The position numbers and the translations under genes are program-made. The notes under the pieces were generated by a model, which saw only the letters and a list, made by a program, of their open reading frames with translations, made no database searches and had not been told where the DNA came from. This document shows positions 35,282 to 44,556 of a stretch of 64,000 bases of DNA, one piece after another. The stretch comes from LMUY01 sp965276785 (GTDB taxonomy: Bacteria > Pseudomonadota > Alphaproteobacteria > Acetobacterales > Acetobacteraceae): contig OZ255629.1 of NCBI GenBank assembly GCA_965276785.1, positions 4,092,001-4,156,000 of the forward strand, read 5' to 3'. How positions within the stretch are numbered: position 1 is the stretch's first letter; every line of letters starts with the position of its first letter.

Positions 35282-36247
35282 TTACATTCCCGCAACCCTG
35301 TTCGGGTTCAGTCGGCCCGCGACGAGGTCGAGCAATGCCGATGCGTTGCCGAGCAGACGGCCGCGCCGGTCGACAAATTCTTCTGGAAACGGACTTCTGA
35401 CGAGATTGATAATCAGGTTCTTGAAAATGTACTTCGTGGCGACCGAAAGCGGCATCGTCCCCTTGCGCCAAAGATAACAAGGATTGGAGATTTGCGTGTA
35501 TCCAGTCCTGACGCCTGAACTGCGCGTCTTTGTGGAGCCGAGATGCACGCCGACAACATCTCCTGACCGCTTTAGCGTGCCAAACTTACGCAACCGGACT
35601 GAGAAGTCATAGTCTTCCAACCACCCGTAAAATGGCATGCCTTCATCAAACAGGGTTCCGCCTACAAAAGTCGACCGGGCAACCATGTTGCAGCCGTAGA
35701 GCGAGGCCACGTTTCCCGATTGAAGTCGCGTGTCGCCCGGGCTCAACATCGGTGTGCCGTCTTGTAGAATGCGAACCGCGTCGGATTCTGAGTAACTGCC
35801 TTTGTGAACGCCATCTGCGATGACGATGCCGTCAAGTCCTGCTAGTGTCGGATCAGCCTGGAAACTTTGGTAAGCTGCTTCAATCCAGTCTTCGCGCATG
35901 ACGAAGTCGTCGTCGCAGAATATCAAGATCCCATCGTCATCGAGCAGGCTCGTGTTCTGCTGAAGCCACCGAATCCCCTCATTGCGTTGCCGGGAGGAGC
36001 CCTGTGGTGAATACAGCACGACAGTCGAAAACGGCCGCGTGTCATCGCTCTCGATAGCCTCAAGAGGAACGTCCGCGCTTTGATGCCCAACAATAACGAC
36101 GACATCCGGCCTGCGGGTTTGCTCCCGCAAGCGCGTGAGCAACGGCATGATGAGGCCGGGCCGGCCGAGCGTGGCGACAACGATGCCGATAAGCTCACGT
36201 TCCTTGGTGGGCCAACTCAGGGACGGGCTGCCGGCTTCGAGGTCCAT
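35282..36247 (-). CDS. Family 2 glycosyltransferase (GT-A)
   Basis: 321 residues. IGIVVATLGRPGLIMPLLTRL opens a GT2 fold; ILIFCDDDFVMREDWIEAAYQ carries the metal-binding DDD motif, and MPFYGWLEDYDFSVRLRKFG holds the E-D-Y-D acceptor-site motif (ED box). It lacks membrane spans and is likely cytoplasmic or peripheral. It transfers a sugar from a nucleotide donor, acceptor unknown. Divergent from the flippase gene; 120 bp between them probably carry both promoters. Relatively low GC for the window. Confidence 0.88.
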   Translation of the reverse strand: MDLEAGSPSLSWPTKERELIGIVVATLGRPGLIMPLLTRLREQTRRPDVVVIVGHQSADVPLEAIESDDTRPFSTVVLYSPQGSSRQRNEGIRWLQQNTSLLDDDGILIFCDDDFVMREDWIEAAYQSFQADPTLAGLDGIVIADGVHKGSYSESDAVRILQDGTPMLSPGDTRLQSGNVASLYGCNMVARSTFVGGTLFDEGMPFYGWLEDYDFSVRLRKFGTLKRSGDVVGVHLGSTKTRSSGVRTGYTQISNPCYLWRKGTMPLSVATKYIFKNLIINLVRSPFPEEFVDRRGRLLGNASALLDLVAGRLNPNRVAGM

Positions 36248-36367
36248 CAGTGATCTCCGAACGATTGAAAGCGTGGCGCAATTTTAGTGCGGCGACGTTT
36301 CCAATTGCTTAAACGTTCGCCGGCATAATCGAGAGAGTCGCCGCTTTATCGAAGGTTCGCTCATACC

Positions 36368-37909
36368 ATGTTGGCCGAGACCGACACTGCCAGCGAACTC
36401 GCCGTCGAGGACGGCCGCAGCCTGCGTGGCAAGTCCTCCCGCTGGGCAATCCTGAGCATGCTGTCGCAGGGCACCAAACTCGTTCTGCTCTTTGGTTCTC
36501 AGATCGTCCTTGCGCGGTTGCTGAGCCCCTCCGATTTCGGGATCGTGGCGATGGTAACCCCCCTGTTGAGTTTTCTCGCCATCTTCAATGATCTTGGTCT
36601 TTCACAAGCAACGATCCAGCGGCCAGCGCTTTCCCACCGCGAGAGCAGCATGATGTTCTGGATCAACGTGGCCCTTGGCACCGGTATTGCCAGCCTCGTC
36701 GTTCTCATCGCGCCGTGGACCGCCTCGTTGTACCATGAGCCTCGACTCAAACTGGTCATGATTGCGTTGAGCGGCGTCGTCGTCATCAACAGTCTTGCCT
36801 CTCAACAGTGTGCTTTGATGTGCCGGCACATGCGAGCCGTGCAGCTTGCAATCATCGATATTGTCCCTGTCGTTATCAACGTCTGCGTGACTGCGGCTGC
36901 AGCGCTCCTCGGGGCCAGTTATTGGGCTTTGGTAATCGGGCAAGCAGCCCATGCCAGCACCGCCGCGTGCCTCGCCTGGATTCTCTCCGACTTTCGCCCG
37001 TCTCGGCCGCTCCGCGAGCCTGCAGTTTGGGAAATGCTAAGTTTCGGCGCCGACATCACCGGCTACAACGTGGTGTCGTTCCTCGCTACGAACTTGAACA
37101 ACATCTTCGTTGGCGCGTTGTTTGGAAGCTTACAAGTAGGATTATTTGACAGAGGCTATAAGCTGGTTGTGATGACGTCCTACCAAGTTCTGGTTCCAGT
37201 CTCTCGCATCGCAGAGTCAGTTTTGGCCAAAATTCCAGACGATGACGTCCGCTATTCGCGCGCGTTCAGCCAAGTCCTGCGTGCGCTGATGGTAGTCATT
37301 TTACCGGGACTCTTATGCCTTACGACAATGCCGGAGATTGCCGTCGGGCTGCTGTATGGAGAGGCTTGGAAGGGGGCGGGGCCAGCCGTGCGCTGGTTTG
37401 CCGCCGGAACGCTACTTGCGCCGGTCGGCGCGGCCGCATCGTGGTTAATGGTGAGCCAGGGTCGAACCAAAGTCATGCTTAAGGCCGGATTAGCGAAGTC
37501 CTTGCTCTCAGTAATCTCCCTCCTCATCGGACTGCCATGGGGACCTCTCGGAGTCGCCGTTTCATTCGCCGTCTTCGCCATCCCCGCGCAAGGCGTCATG
37601 GTGTTCAGTGCAACGCGCAAAGGCCCGGTCACATTGCGCGGCTTTACCGACGCGGTTTCACCCATCGCGACAGCGATTTGCGGAACTTCAGTGCTGCTAT
37701 GGCTTGCCAAGGCCTCGATCCTAGTGCTCGTGCAACAATCTTACCTACAGCTCGCAGTTGGTCTTGCTGCGTCCTATTCTCTATGTGTGTTAATGCTTGG
37801 CTGCTCCCGCGCGGGACGACAAATCCTTAGCGATATCGCGAAGCTTCGGTCGACTTTTACCCGATCGGTCTCTCCGTCGAAACGCCCAGCTTCGGCCATG
37901 GCGGCCTAG
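36368..37909 (+). CDS. Wzx-like oligosaccharide flippase (polysaccharide biosynthesis protein)
   Basis: 513 residues with about fourteen spans. The opening SSRWAILSMLSQGTKLVLLFGSQIVLARLLSPSDFGIVAMV is typical of the lipopolysaccharide-biosynthesis (RfbX/WzxC) branch of the MOP superfamily. DYNVV-type charged positions in ADITGYNVVSFLATNLNNIFVG are kept. It would flip lipid-linked oligosaccharides across the inner membrane for polymerisation or export. Together with the two glycosyltransferases it makes a small surface-glycan cluster; no polymerase (Wzy) is seen. Confidence 0.9.
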   Translation: MLAETDTASELAVEDGRSLRGKSSRWAILSMLSQGTKLVLLFGSQIVLARLLSPSDFGIVAMVTPLLSFLAIFNDLGLSQATIQRPALSHRESSMMFWINVALGTGIASLVVLIAPWTASLYHEPRLKLVMIALSGVVVINSLASQQCALMCRHMRAVQLAIIDIVPVVINVCVTAAAALLGASYWALVIGQAAHASTAACLAWILSDFRPSRPLREPAVWEMLSFGADITGYNVVSFLATNLNNIFVGALFGSLQVGLFDRGYKLVVMTSYQVLVPVSRIAESVLAKIPDDDVRYSRAFSQVLRALMVVILPGLLCLTTMPEIAVGLLYGEAWKGAGPAVRWFAAGTLLAPVGAAASWLMVSQGRTKVMLKAGLAKSLLSVISLLIGLPWGPLGVAVSFAVFAIPAQGVMVFSATRKGPVTLRGFTDAVSPIATAICGTSVLLWLAKASILVLVQQSYLQLAVGLAASYSLCVLMLGCSRAGRQILSDIAKLRSTFTRSVSPSKRPASAMAA

Positions 37910-37966
37910 ATGCAGTAGCCCCGCCCTGGAAACGCGTAATAGCGAGTTCTCCCCCACACCCAAGGA

Positions 37967-40171
37967 TCAATTCGACTGCGCCTGCTCGCCCCGGCGCCGC
38001 GTGGCCCGGCGGCGGCGTTCAGGAGTGTGGCCTTCGCGCATCCGCTCGAACGACAGCACCGAGCGCCCGGTCACCACATATTGTTCCCCCACCCCCACCT
38101 CCTCCTCATGGTTGGGTGCATTGGTGTCGAACACCAGCCGCCAGGCAGTGCCGCCCGCAACCGGAGGCAGGGTGAAGCCTACGCCCTCGTGATGGCCATT
38201 CAGAATAATCAGCATCGAGGCGTCGCTCGATACCCGGCGCACCCCCGTGGCGCGGGCACGGCCGTCCAGCAGCATGCCGAAGCAGCGTAGGTTGCCGTCC
38301 TGCCAATCGGACTGCCGCATCTCTTCGCCCGAGGCATTCAGCCAGGTGACGTCGCGCACGCCCGACTCTGGATCCAGCACGCCCGTGAGATAGCGGCCGC
38401 GGCGGAGAATGGGATAGCGATGGCGCAGCGCCGTCAGTTCCTGCACGAACTTGATCAGCCGCTCGCCGCGCTCGCCGATGCTCCAATTCAGCCAACTCAG
38501 TTCGTTGTCCTGATTGTAGGCGTTGTTGTTGCCCGCTTGGCTGCGGCCGAACTCGTCGCCGCCAAGCAGCATCGGGGTGCCTTGGCTCAGCAGCAGGGTG
38601 GCCAGCAAATTGCGGATTTGCCGCTCGCGCACCGCGCTGATCGCCGGGTCCTCGGTTGGCCCCTCCACGCCGCAGTTCCAACTGACGTTGTGGCTGCTGC
38701 CGTCGCGGTTCTCCTCGCCATTCGCCTCGTTGTGCTTGTGGTTGTAGGAGACGACGTCGTTCAGCGTGAAGCCGTCATGCGCGGTAACGAAGTTCACGCT
38801 CGACCACGGCCGCCGGCCACGCCGGTTGAACTCGCCGGCTGAGGCCGATAGTCGCGCTGCCATGGCGGCTGCCGGCGCCTCCGCTTTCCAGAATGCGCGG
38901 GTGGTGTCGCGGAACTTGTCGTTCCACTCGGCCCAGCCCGGGGGGAATTGGCCCACTTGGTAGCCGCCGGGCCCGATATCCCAGGGCTCGGCGATCAGTT
39001 TGACGGCGGAGAGCACTGGGTCTTGACGGCAGGTGTCGAGGAAGCCGCCACCCTCGTCGAAGCCATGGTCCTCGCGGCAGAGAATGGTCGCCAAGTCGAA
39101 GCGGAACCCGTCGACATGCATCTCAGTCACCCAGTAGCGCAGGCTGTCGGTGACCATCTGCAACACGCGCGGGTGACTGATGTTGACGGTGTTTCCGGTG
39201 CCGGTGTCGTTAATGTAGAAGCGCTTCTCCTTGGGCATCAACCGGTAGTAGCTAAGATTGTCGATGCCGCGGAATGACAGCGTGCCGCCCAGCTCGTTAC
39301 CCTCGGCAGTGTGGTTGTAGACCACGTCGAGAATCACTTCCAGCCCGGCATCGTGGCAGCGGGCCACCATCTGCTTGAACTCGGAAAAGGCAAAGCCGGG
39401 GCTGAAGGCATAGCGCGGGTCGGGCGCGAAGAAGCCGATGGAATTGTAGCCCCAATAGTTGGTGAGCCCGCGGCTGAGCAGGGTGTGGTCGTTGATGAAG
39501 GTGTGCACGGGCAACAGCTCCACCGAGGTCACCCCCAGTGAGCGGACATAGCTCAGCACCTCGGGCGCGGCGAGGCCGGCGAACGTGCCGCGCATCTCCG
39601 GCGGCACGCCGGAATGCAGCTTGGTGTAGCCGCGAACGTGCAGCTCATAGAGGATCGTCTGTTCCCAAGGCACGCCGGGCGGATGGTCCCGGCCCCAGGT
39701 AAACGACGGGTCGATCACCTGGCATTTCGGCATGAAGCGGGCGCTGTCGTGCCTGTCGAACGACAGGTCGGCATCCTTGCTGCCCTGGACATAGCCGTAG
39801 CAGGCCGGGTGCCACTCGATTGTGCCGACATGGGACTTGGCATAGGGGTCGAGCAGCAGCTTGTGAGGGTTGAAGCGGTGGCCGACCTCAGGTGCGTAAG
39901 GGCCATGCACGCGATAGGCGTAGACGGTGCCGGGCCGTGCGTCCGGCAGGTAGCCGTGGAACACTTCGTCGGTATACTCGGGCAGCGTGACGCGCTCGAG
40001 TTCGCGCTGTCCGGTCGGGTCGAACAGGCAGAGTTCGACTTTCTCGGCATGGGCGGAAAACAGGGCGAAATTGACGCCGAGCCCGTCCCAGGTGGCGCCG
40101 AGAGGGTGGGGCAATCCCTCGCTGATGCGGCCCTTGGTCACGGCGAATGGCAAGAAGGGACTCCGCAGCAA
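37967..40171 (-). CDS. glgX: Glycogen debranching enzyme GlgX
   Basis: 734 residues. GLPHPLGATWDGLGVNFALFSAHAEKVELCLFD is the N-terminal CBM48 module. The GH13 core has EVILDVVYNHTAEGNE, VDGFRFDLAT (Asp nucleophile), LIAEPWDIGPGGYQVG (Glu acid/base) and VNFVTAHDGFTLNDVVSYNHKHNEANGE. It is full length. GlgX hydrolyses alpha-1,6 branches of phosphorylase-limit glycogen. No other glg gene is in the window. The Arg-rich C terminus is lineage-specific. Confidence 0.96.
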   Translation of the reverse strand: MLRSPFLPFAVTKGRISEGLPHPLGATWDGLGVNFALFSAHAEKVELCLFDPTGQRELERVTLPEYTDEVFHGYLPDARPGTVYAYRVHGPYAPEVGHRFNPHKLLLDPYAKSHVGTIEWHPACYGYVQGSKDADLSFDRHDSARFMPKCQVIDPSFTWGRDHPPGVPWEQTILYELHVRGYTKLHSGVPPEMRGTFAGLAAPEVLSYVRSLGVTSVELLPVHTFINDHTLLSRGLTNYWGYNSIGFFAPDPRYAFSPGFAFSEFKQMVARCHDAGLEVILDVVYNHTAEGNELGGTLSFRGIDNLSYYRLMPKEKRFYINDTGTGNTVNISHPRVLQMVTDSLRYWVTEMHVDGFRFDLATILCREDHGFDEGGGFLDTCRQDPVLSAVKLIAEPWDIGPGGYQVGQFPPGWAEWNDKFRDTTRAFWKAEAPAAAMAARLSASAGEFNRRGRRPWSSVNFVTAHDGFTLNDVVSYNHKHNEANGEENRDGSSHNVSWNCGVEGPTEDPAISAVRERQIRNLLATLLLSQGTPMLLGGDEFGRSQAGNNNAYNQDNELSWLNWSIGERGERLIKFVQELTALRHRYPILRRGRYLTGVLDPESGVRDVTWLNASGEEMRQSDWQDGNLRCFGMLLDGRARATGVRRVSSDASMLIILNGHHEGVGFTLPPVAGGTAWRLVFDTNAPNHEEEVGVGEQYVVTGRSVLSFERMREGHTPERRRRATRRRGEQAQSN

Positions 40172-40238
40172 GTTCGCTGCTTATGCAGCAGACGCGGCCG
40201 CGCTTGTCGAGCCGCGAGTGAGCGCAGTCCTTACTTCG

Positions 40239-40535
40239 TCACAGCCAATGCTGGGTGTGGGCGATGAGGCCCAGAACCGCAGCAAAACCGCCCAACCCAG
40301 CCGTCGACAGCCAGCGGAAATCTGCCCGCTGGTCCGATTGTATGGCAATGAGACGGGCATCGACTGTGTCGAACCGCTTTTCGAGACGCGCTGTCGCCTC
40401 CCGGCTGGACCTCTCCATTCGGTCCGCGGTCGCCCTGATCGAGATATCGAGGCGGTCGGCCGTCTCCTTCATGGACGTCGCAATCTGCTCTAAGACAGCG
40501 ACACGCGGTTCTAGACCATTGCTGGTGGTAGACAT
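40239..40535 (-). CDS. Small coiled-coil protein with C-terminal membrane span
   Basis: 98 residues with AGG upstream of the ATG. Residues 10 to 70 form a helical coiled coil (RVAVLEQIATSMKETADRLDIS, MERSSREATARLEKRFDTVDAR). A C-terminal span (WLSTAGLGGFAAVLGLIAHTQHW) follows. The layout recalls the small membrane-anchored coiled-coil proteins found in many genomes and phages. No function can be assigned. It stands alone between glgX and the acyltransferase, all on the minus strand. Confidence 0.7.
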   Translation of the reverse strand: MSTTSNGLEPRVAVLEQIATSMKETADRLDISIRATADRMERSSREATARLEKRFDTVDARLIAIQSDQRADFRWLSTAGLGGFAAVLGLIAHTQHWL

Positions 40536-40612
40536 CGATAGACCTAGTTTTAGCGCCCACAGAGCTTAGCCCGAAACCGGCTGCATGCAAAGCAAGGTTA
40601 CGCTCGCGGCCA

Positions 40613-41872
40613 CTAGGGCCGCCGGGTGACGGTGTGGACGCGGACCGAGCCAGCGGAGGTCGTTTCGCCCACCCCGACCCGCTCCCGCCGCAGCCCGAGC
40701 AGCAGCAGGAGGCGTCGGCGGAGTTGGACCGTATGATCCTCGGTCATGAGGGCAAATAGCCGTGCCGCCACCACCAGAACGGCCAACACGCCCGTCCAAA
40801 TAGCAATCCCGGCCGTGTTGAACGGCAACCGCGACGGCAGCACGCCCGCAGCAAACATCGCGCCCATAATCCCGATCAGTATCGGAAAATGCATCGCGTA
40901 AAGCGTGTAGGAGAAGCTCGCCAGCCGCTCGCCCCAGCCGTCGCCCCAGCGCCAGCGCCGCCAGGCCGGATGCGCGATCATCAGCGCTACCGCCAGGCCC
41001 AGCACCGGGTCGGGGATAGTAACCCAATGGTCCAGCGTCAACACGAGTATGAAGGCCACCGGGCCTGTGCCCAGCGCAAGCCAGCCCCGCAGCACCTCGG
41101 CGTTGAACACGAGGCGCGCGCCGACCCCCGCAAGCCAAGACAGCCCGGCAAACAGGATGTTGGGCTGGTTCAGCGCACTCAACGCCAGGAGCGCGACGCC
41201 ATACAGGATTACCACCAGCGCCCAGGGCGAGAACACCCGGCGATAAGCCAGTACAGCTGCCAGGCCGATGATGTAGTAGCTCCACTCATAAGCGAGCGAC
41301 CAAAGCGGGCCGTTGCTGTTCAGGGTCGGCACCAGCAGTTCGTTCAGCATGACCGCAGCGGCCGTCCAGCGTGACCATGCCAGGTCCGAGGTCAACGGCG
41401 CCGTCAAATCGAAGGTCCAGTGCCCGGTTTGCACGAACGGCGCCCCCGGCACGTAACGCACCAGGGCGGCCATAACGAGGCCGTTCAACACCAGGGTCGG
41501 CCATAATACGATGAAAATGCGGCTGAACCGGTCCACCAGGAAGCTCGGCCAATCGGTTTGCAGCTTGGGGCTGCGCAGCAATTCAACCAGTTTGCCGCCC
41601 ACCAGGAAGCCGCTGAGCACGAAAAACACCACCACCGCGGCATGCCCGTAGCCGCCGTAACCCCCCAGCAGCGGCTTGGTCTCCAGCCCCGTGCTCACAG
41701 GCCCGGTGGCAGCTACATAGCCGCCTTTGGCGAGAATGCTCTGCTCAACATGGGAGGCCACCACCGCGAAGGCGGCCAGCCAGCGCAGATGCGATAGCAA
41801 GGGCACCGAGGCGGTGGCGCGTTGCCGGTCCGCGCCAATCAACTGGGGCGGACTATTGGGCACGTGGTTCAT
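40613..41872 (-). CDS. Membrane acyltransferase, family 3
   Basis: 419 residues with about ten spans. LRWLAAFAVVASHVEQSIL near residue 30 corresponds to the conserved R-x-x-A-x-x-x-V-x-x-x-H motif of acyltransferase 3. VFFVLSGFLVGGKLVELLRS and DRFSRIFIVLWPTLVLNG follow as expected. These proteins transfer acetyl or other acyl groups onto exopolysaccharide or lipid glycans in the membrane. Location near the glycosyltransferases and flippase suggests a surface-glycan substrate. The 198-bp gap to the divergent MaoC gene holds nothing else recognisable. Confidence 0.88.
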   Translation of the reverse strand: MNHVPNSPPQLIGADRQRATASVPLLSHLRWLAAFAVVASHVEQSILAKGGYVAATGPVSTGLETKPLLGGYGGYGHAAVVVFFVLSGFLVGGKLVELLRSPKLQTDWPSFLVDRFSRIFIVLWPTLVLNGLVMAALVRYVPGAPFVQTGHWTFDLTAPLTSDLAWSRWTAAAVMLNELLVPTLNSNGPLWSLAYEWSYYIIGLAAVLAYRRVFSPWALVVILYGVALLALSALNQPNILFAGLSWLAGVGARLVFNAEVLRGWLALGTGPVAFILVLTLDHWVTIPDPVLGLAVALMIAHPAWRRWRWGDGWGERLASFSYTLYAMHFPILIGIMGAMFAAGVLPSRLPFNTAGIAIWTGVLAVLVVAARLFALMTEDHTVQLRRRLLLLLGLRRERVGVGETTSAGSVRVHTVTRRP

Positions 41873-42070
41873 TGATCAGCAACTCGTTAAAAAACGTGCT
41901 CGAACGTGATGACGGATAATTGCCGTGCGTCTGGCCTGCCACCGGAATAAGTGCCATTGCCCTCACCTGCAACAATCACGGTGGGGGTCGGCCCGTCCAG
42001 TGATTTCTAGCAGGGGTTGGTTTACGCTGCCCTCCTGTGGCGCCTCGGCCAGAAGCAAAGGAGGGCATTC

Positions 42071-42529
42071 ATGCCGCCAACAGGTTTCGAGCAATTCGCC
42101 ACCGGGCAGGTCTTTACCTCAGGCCAATGCGAAGTCTCGGCGGACAGTATCAAGACCTTTGCCCATGAGTTCGACCCCCAAGCCCAGCACATGGACGAAC
42201 GCGCGGCTGCAGCAACCATGTTTGGTGGCCTGGTAGCGAGCGGGTGGCAAACGGCCTGCCTCACCATGCGGCTGACGTTGCAAAGCGGGCTGGCCGGCGT
42301 GAGCGGCCGAAGCGCGGGATTGGCGGTCAAGGAGCTTAAATGGCTGCAGCCAGTAAATCCTGGGGACGTGCTATCGGCGGTCTGTGAGGTGCAGGACGTG
42401 CGCGCGTCCCGCTCGAAGCCCGACTACGGCATCGTGCTGTTGCGGACCGTCACCCATAACCAGCACGATGTGGCGGTGCTGGACATGACCAGTAGCATCC
42501 TCGTTCTGCGCACCGGCGCTTCGCCATGA
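42071..42529 (+). CDS. MaoC-like hydratase domain protein
   Basis: 152 residues from ATG 42071, with AGGAGGG 6 nt upstream. MaoC hot-dog fold: GQVFTSGQCEVSADSIKTFAHEFDPQAQHMDERAA carries the catalytic Asp/His pair (D-P-Q-A-Q-H), and ASGWQTACLTMRL follows. KWLQPVNPGDVLSAVCEV is the third family motif. Such proteins hydrate enoyl-CoA or similar thioesters. Substrate unknown. Convergent with the MprF-like gene; 11 bp separate the stops. Confidence 0.9.
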   Translation: MPPTGFEQFATGQVFTSGQCEVSADSIKTFAHEFDPQAQHMDERAAAATMFGGLVASGWQTACLTMRLTLQSGLAGVSGRSAGLAVKELKWLQPVNPGDVLSAVCEVQDVRASRSKPDYGIVLLRTVTHNQHDVAVLDMTSSILVLRTGASP

Positions 42530-42540
42530 TGCGCGAGCGG

Positions 42541-44556
42541 CTATTCTGCCGCGTGCTCCAAAACGGGGATCGCCAGCGCTGCCAGTCGGGGAGCCAGGGC
42601 AGCGAGGTCCCGCTCCGCGACGCAGCAGAGATACTGCGCCGAGGCTGAGATATGACCCGGGGGTTCGCTCAGAAGTTGCCCGTCTGGCCCCAGCGGCAGC
42701 GCGGTCAGGCCAAGATCGCCATACACCTTGAGCAGGGCAGGCCCGGCGCGCCACACCGCCGGGTCAAGTCCTTCCTGCGTGGCCAGGTCGCGCAGGCGCC
42801 AAATCGCCGAAATCCGGTCGCCTGGTGCGCCCGCTGGGTCACCCAAACCGAGCATTACCCGCCCCAAACGGCGGAACGGGATGCCGGCCCGGGCCGCCTC
42901 GCCCATCACCAACCCGTCGGCCATCGCCGGCGGGTCTGCCCCGAGGGCCGCATAGCGCAACCGGCCCTCGCCGGCCCAAGGCAGCCAGGTGACGTGGCCC
43001 GGGCGCAGCAGCCGCCACAACGCCAATAGCCCCAGCAGCACCGCGAGCGCGATCACCACTCTGAGCCCATTGGGCAAATCGGGCGACAGCACCAGCTCCC
43101 ACCATGAGTTCTCCGACAGCCGATGCACGGCAGGCTCAAAGCTGGCCAGCGCGATCACGCATACCGCCAATGCCAACAGCGGGATCAGCACGTCAGACTT
43201 CAGCGTCCCGGTGAGCAGCCGGGCGTGGCGATAGAACGCGTCGCGGAACGGCGCCACCAGGACGGCGGAGAGCGCCAGCAGGGCGGGAATCCAGGCCGGA
43301 TCCCGCTGCGCTGCGGTGTAGATAGCGGCAATCACCAGCAGCCCAACCGTCCCGCCCCAAGCCAGGGTAACCCGCTGCGACAGGCCGATTGCCAGCACCA
43401 TCAATGCAGCCCCGATCAGAGATGGCACGAATTGCCCGGTGCTCGCGGCGACGTCGGTGAAGTCCGGATCGATCCAGGAGAAATCCGGTGGTGCGTCGAT
43501 CACGCCCAACGTCAGCAGCAAGGCGCCGCAGATCGCCACCACGCCGGTCGCGGCACCCACCGCAAAATCGGGTTCGCTCATCTGCCCAATGGACTGGGCG
43601 GTGCGGGCAACCGCTCCGCTCTTCAGCAGCGCGCCACCCCGCAGTAGGATTTCATTGCCAGCGAATAGCGTGCCCGCCAGGAACAGCGGGATGATGTAGT
43701 AGTACAGCCGGAAAATCAGGATCGCGCCCAGGATCACCGGCGCCGGAAGATAGGGTTCCAGCCCGAGCAGCATGGCGGTGTCGAACACGCCGATGCCGCC
43801 GGGCAAGCTGGCCAGCAATCCCGCGCTGTAGGAGGCCAGGTAGCAGGCTAGAAAGCGCAGGTAGGTCAGCCCGGCCGTGGGCGGCACCAGCGCGTAGAAG
43901 ATCGCAGCCGTGACGGCCACATCCACGGCGGCCAGCAGGACTTGCAGCGCCGCCATGCGCCAGTCTGGCAACTTGAACTCGTGCTGGCGCAGCCGGACGG
44001 TTTTGGCGACGCTCGCCACAACGACGTAGGCGGCGACCGTGGCCCACATCAGGCTGCCAATGGCATAGAACGCCCAGAACGGCAGGACGCGGCTGAAGAA
44101 CGGGATCGAGCCCGGCTCGAACCATAGCACCCAACCGCCGAGCACTAGGCCGCCCAATCCGAAAGTGAGCGAGCAGAAGCCGACCACTTTGGCGATCTGC
44201 ACCGGCGCCAGGCCCCAATGCGAGTAGAGCCGGTAGCGCACCGCGGCGCCCGAGACGGCGGAGAAGCCAAGATTGTGCGACAGCGCGTAGGCACAGAATG
44301 ATGCGAATGCGACCCGGCGATATTTCACCGGATGGCCAGCGTACAGCGTGCCGAGCCGATCGTAAAAGGTCAGCACCATGTAGGAGAGCACCGTCGCGCC
44401 GAACGAGAGCGCCAGGGCACGATGCGGGATGGCCGCCAGCGCCGTGCGGATGTCGGCCAGCTTGAGGTGATTAAACTCACGCTGCACCACGTAGATGGCG
44501 CCCAGCAGCAGCAGCACGCCAAGCAGGGCCGGCAGACGTCGCAAGTGCTGTTTCAA
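42541..44556 (-). CDS. MprF-like flippase with shortened lysyl-PG synthase domain
   Basis: 671 residues. About residues 1-325 are the flippase half (UPF0104: YMVLTFYDRLGTLYAG, FASFCAYALSHNLGFSAVSGAAVRYRLYS, SYSAGLLASLPGGIGVFDTAMLLGL). More spans reach about residue 525, then a DUF2156/GNAT-type part (RLRYAALGADPPA, VMLGLGDPAGAP, LLKVYGDLGLTALPLG). MprF proteins are usually near 850 residues; this one stops about 60 residues after PLG, without the second GNAT half where substrate-binding residues lie. Its ATG overlaps the class I LysRS stop by 4 nt. Flippase function is plausible; lysyl transfer is doubtful. Confidence 0.82.
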   Translation of the reverse strand: MKQHLRRLPALLGVLLLLGAIYVVQREFNHLKLADIRTALAAIPHRALALSFGATVLSYMVLTFYDRLGTLYAGHPVKYRRVAFASFCAYALSHNLGFSAVSGAAVRYRLYSHWGLAPVQIAKVVGFCSLTFGLGGLVLGGWVLWFEPGSIPFFSRVLPFWAFYAIGSLMWATVAAYVVVASVAKTVRLRQHEFKLPDWRMAALQVLLAAVDVAVTAAIFYALVPPTAGLTYLRFLACYLASYSAGLLASLPGGIGVFDTAMLLGLEPYLPAPVILGAILIFRLYYYIIPLFLAGTLFAGNEILLRGGALLKSGAVARTAQSIGQMSEPDFAVGAATGVVAICGALLLTLGVIDAPPDFSWIDPDFTDVAASTGQFVPSLIGAALMVLAIGLSQRVTLAWGGTVGLLVIAAIYTAAQRDPAWIPALLALSAVLVAPFRDAFYRHARLLTGTLKSDVLIPLLALAVCVIALASFEPAVHRLSENSWWELVLSPDLPNGLRVVIALAVLLGLLALWRLLRPGHVTWLPWAGEGRLRYAALGADPPAMADGLVMGEAARAGIPFRRLGRVMLGLGDPAGAPGDRISAIWRLRDLATQEGLDPAVWRAGPALLKVYGDLGLTALPLGPDGQLLSEPPGHISASAQYLCCVAERDLAALAPRLAALAIPVLEHAAE

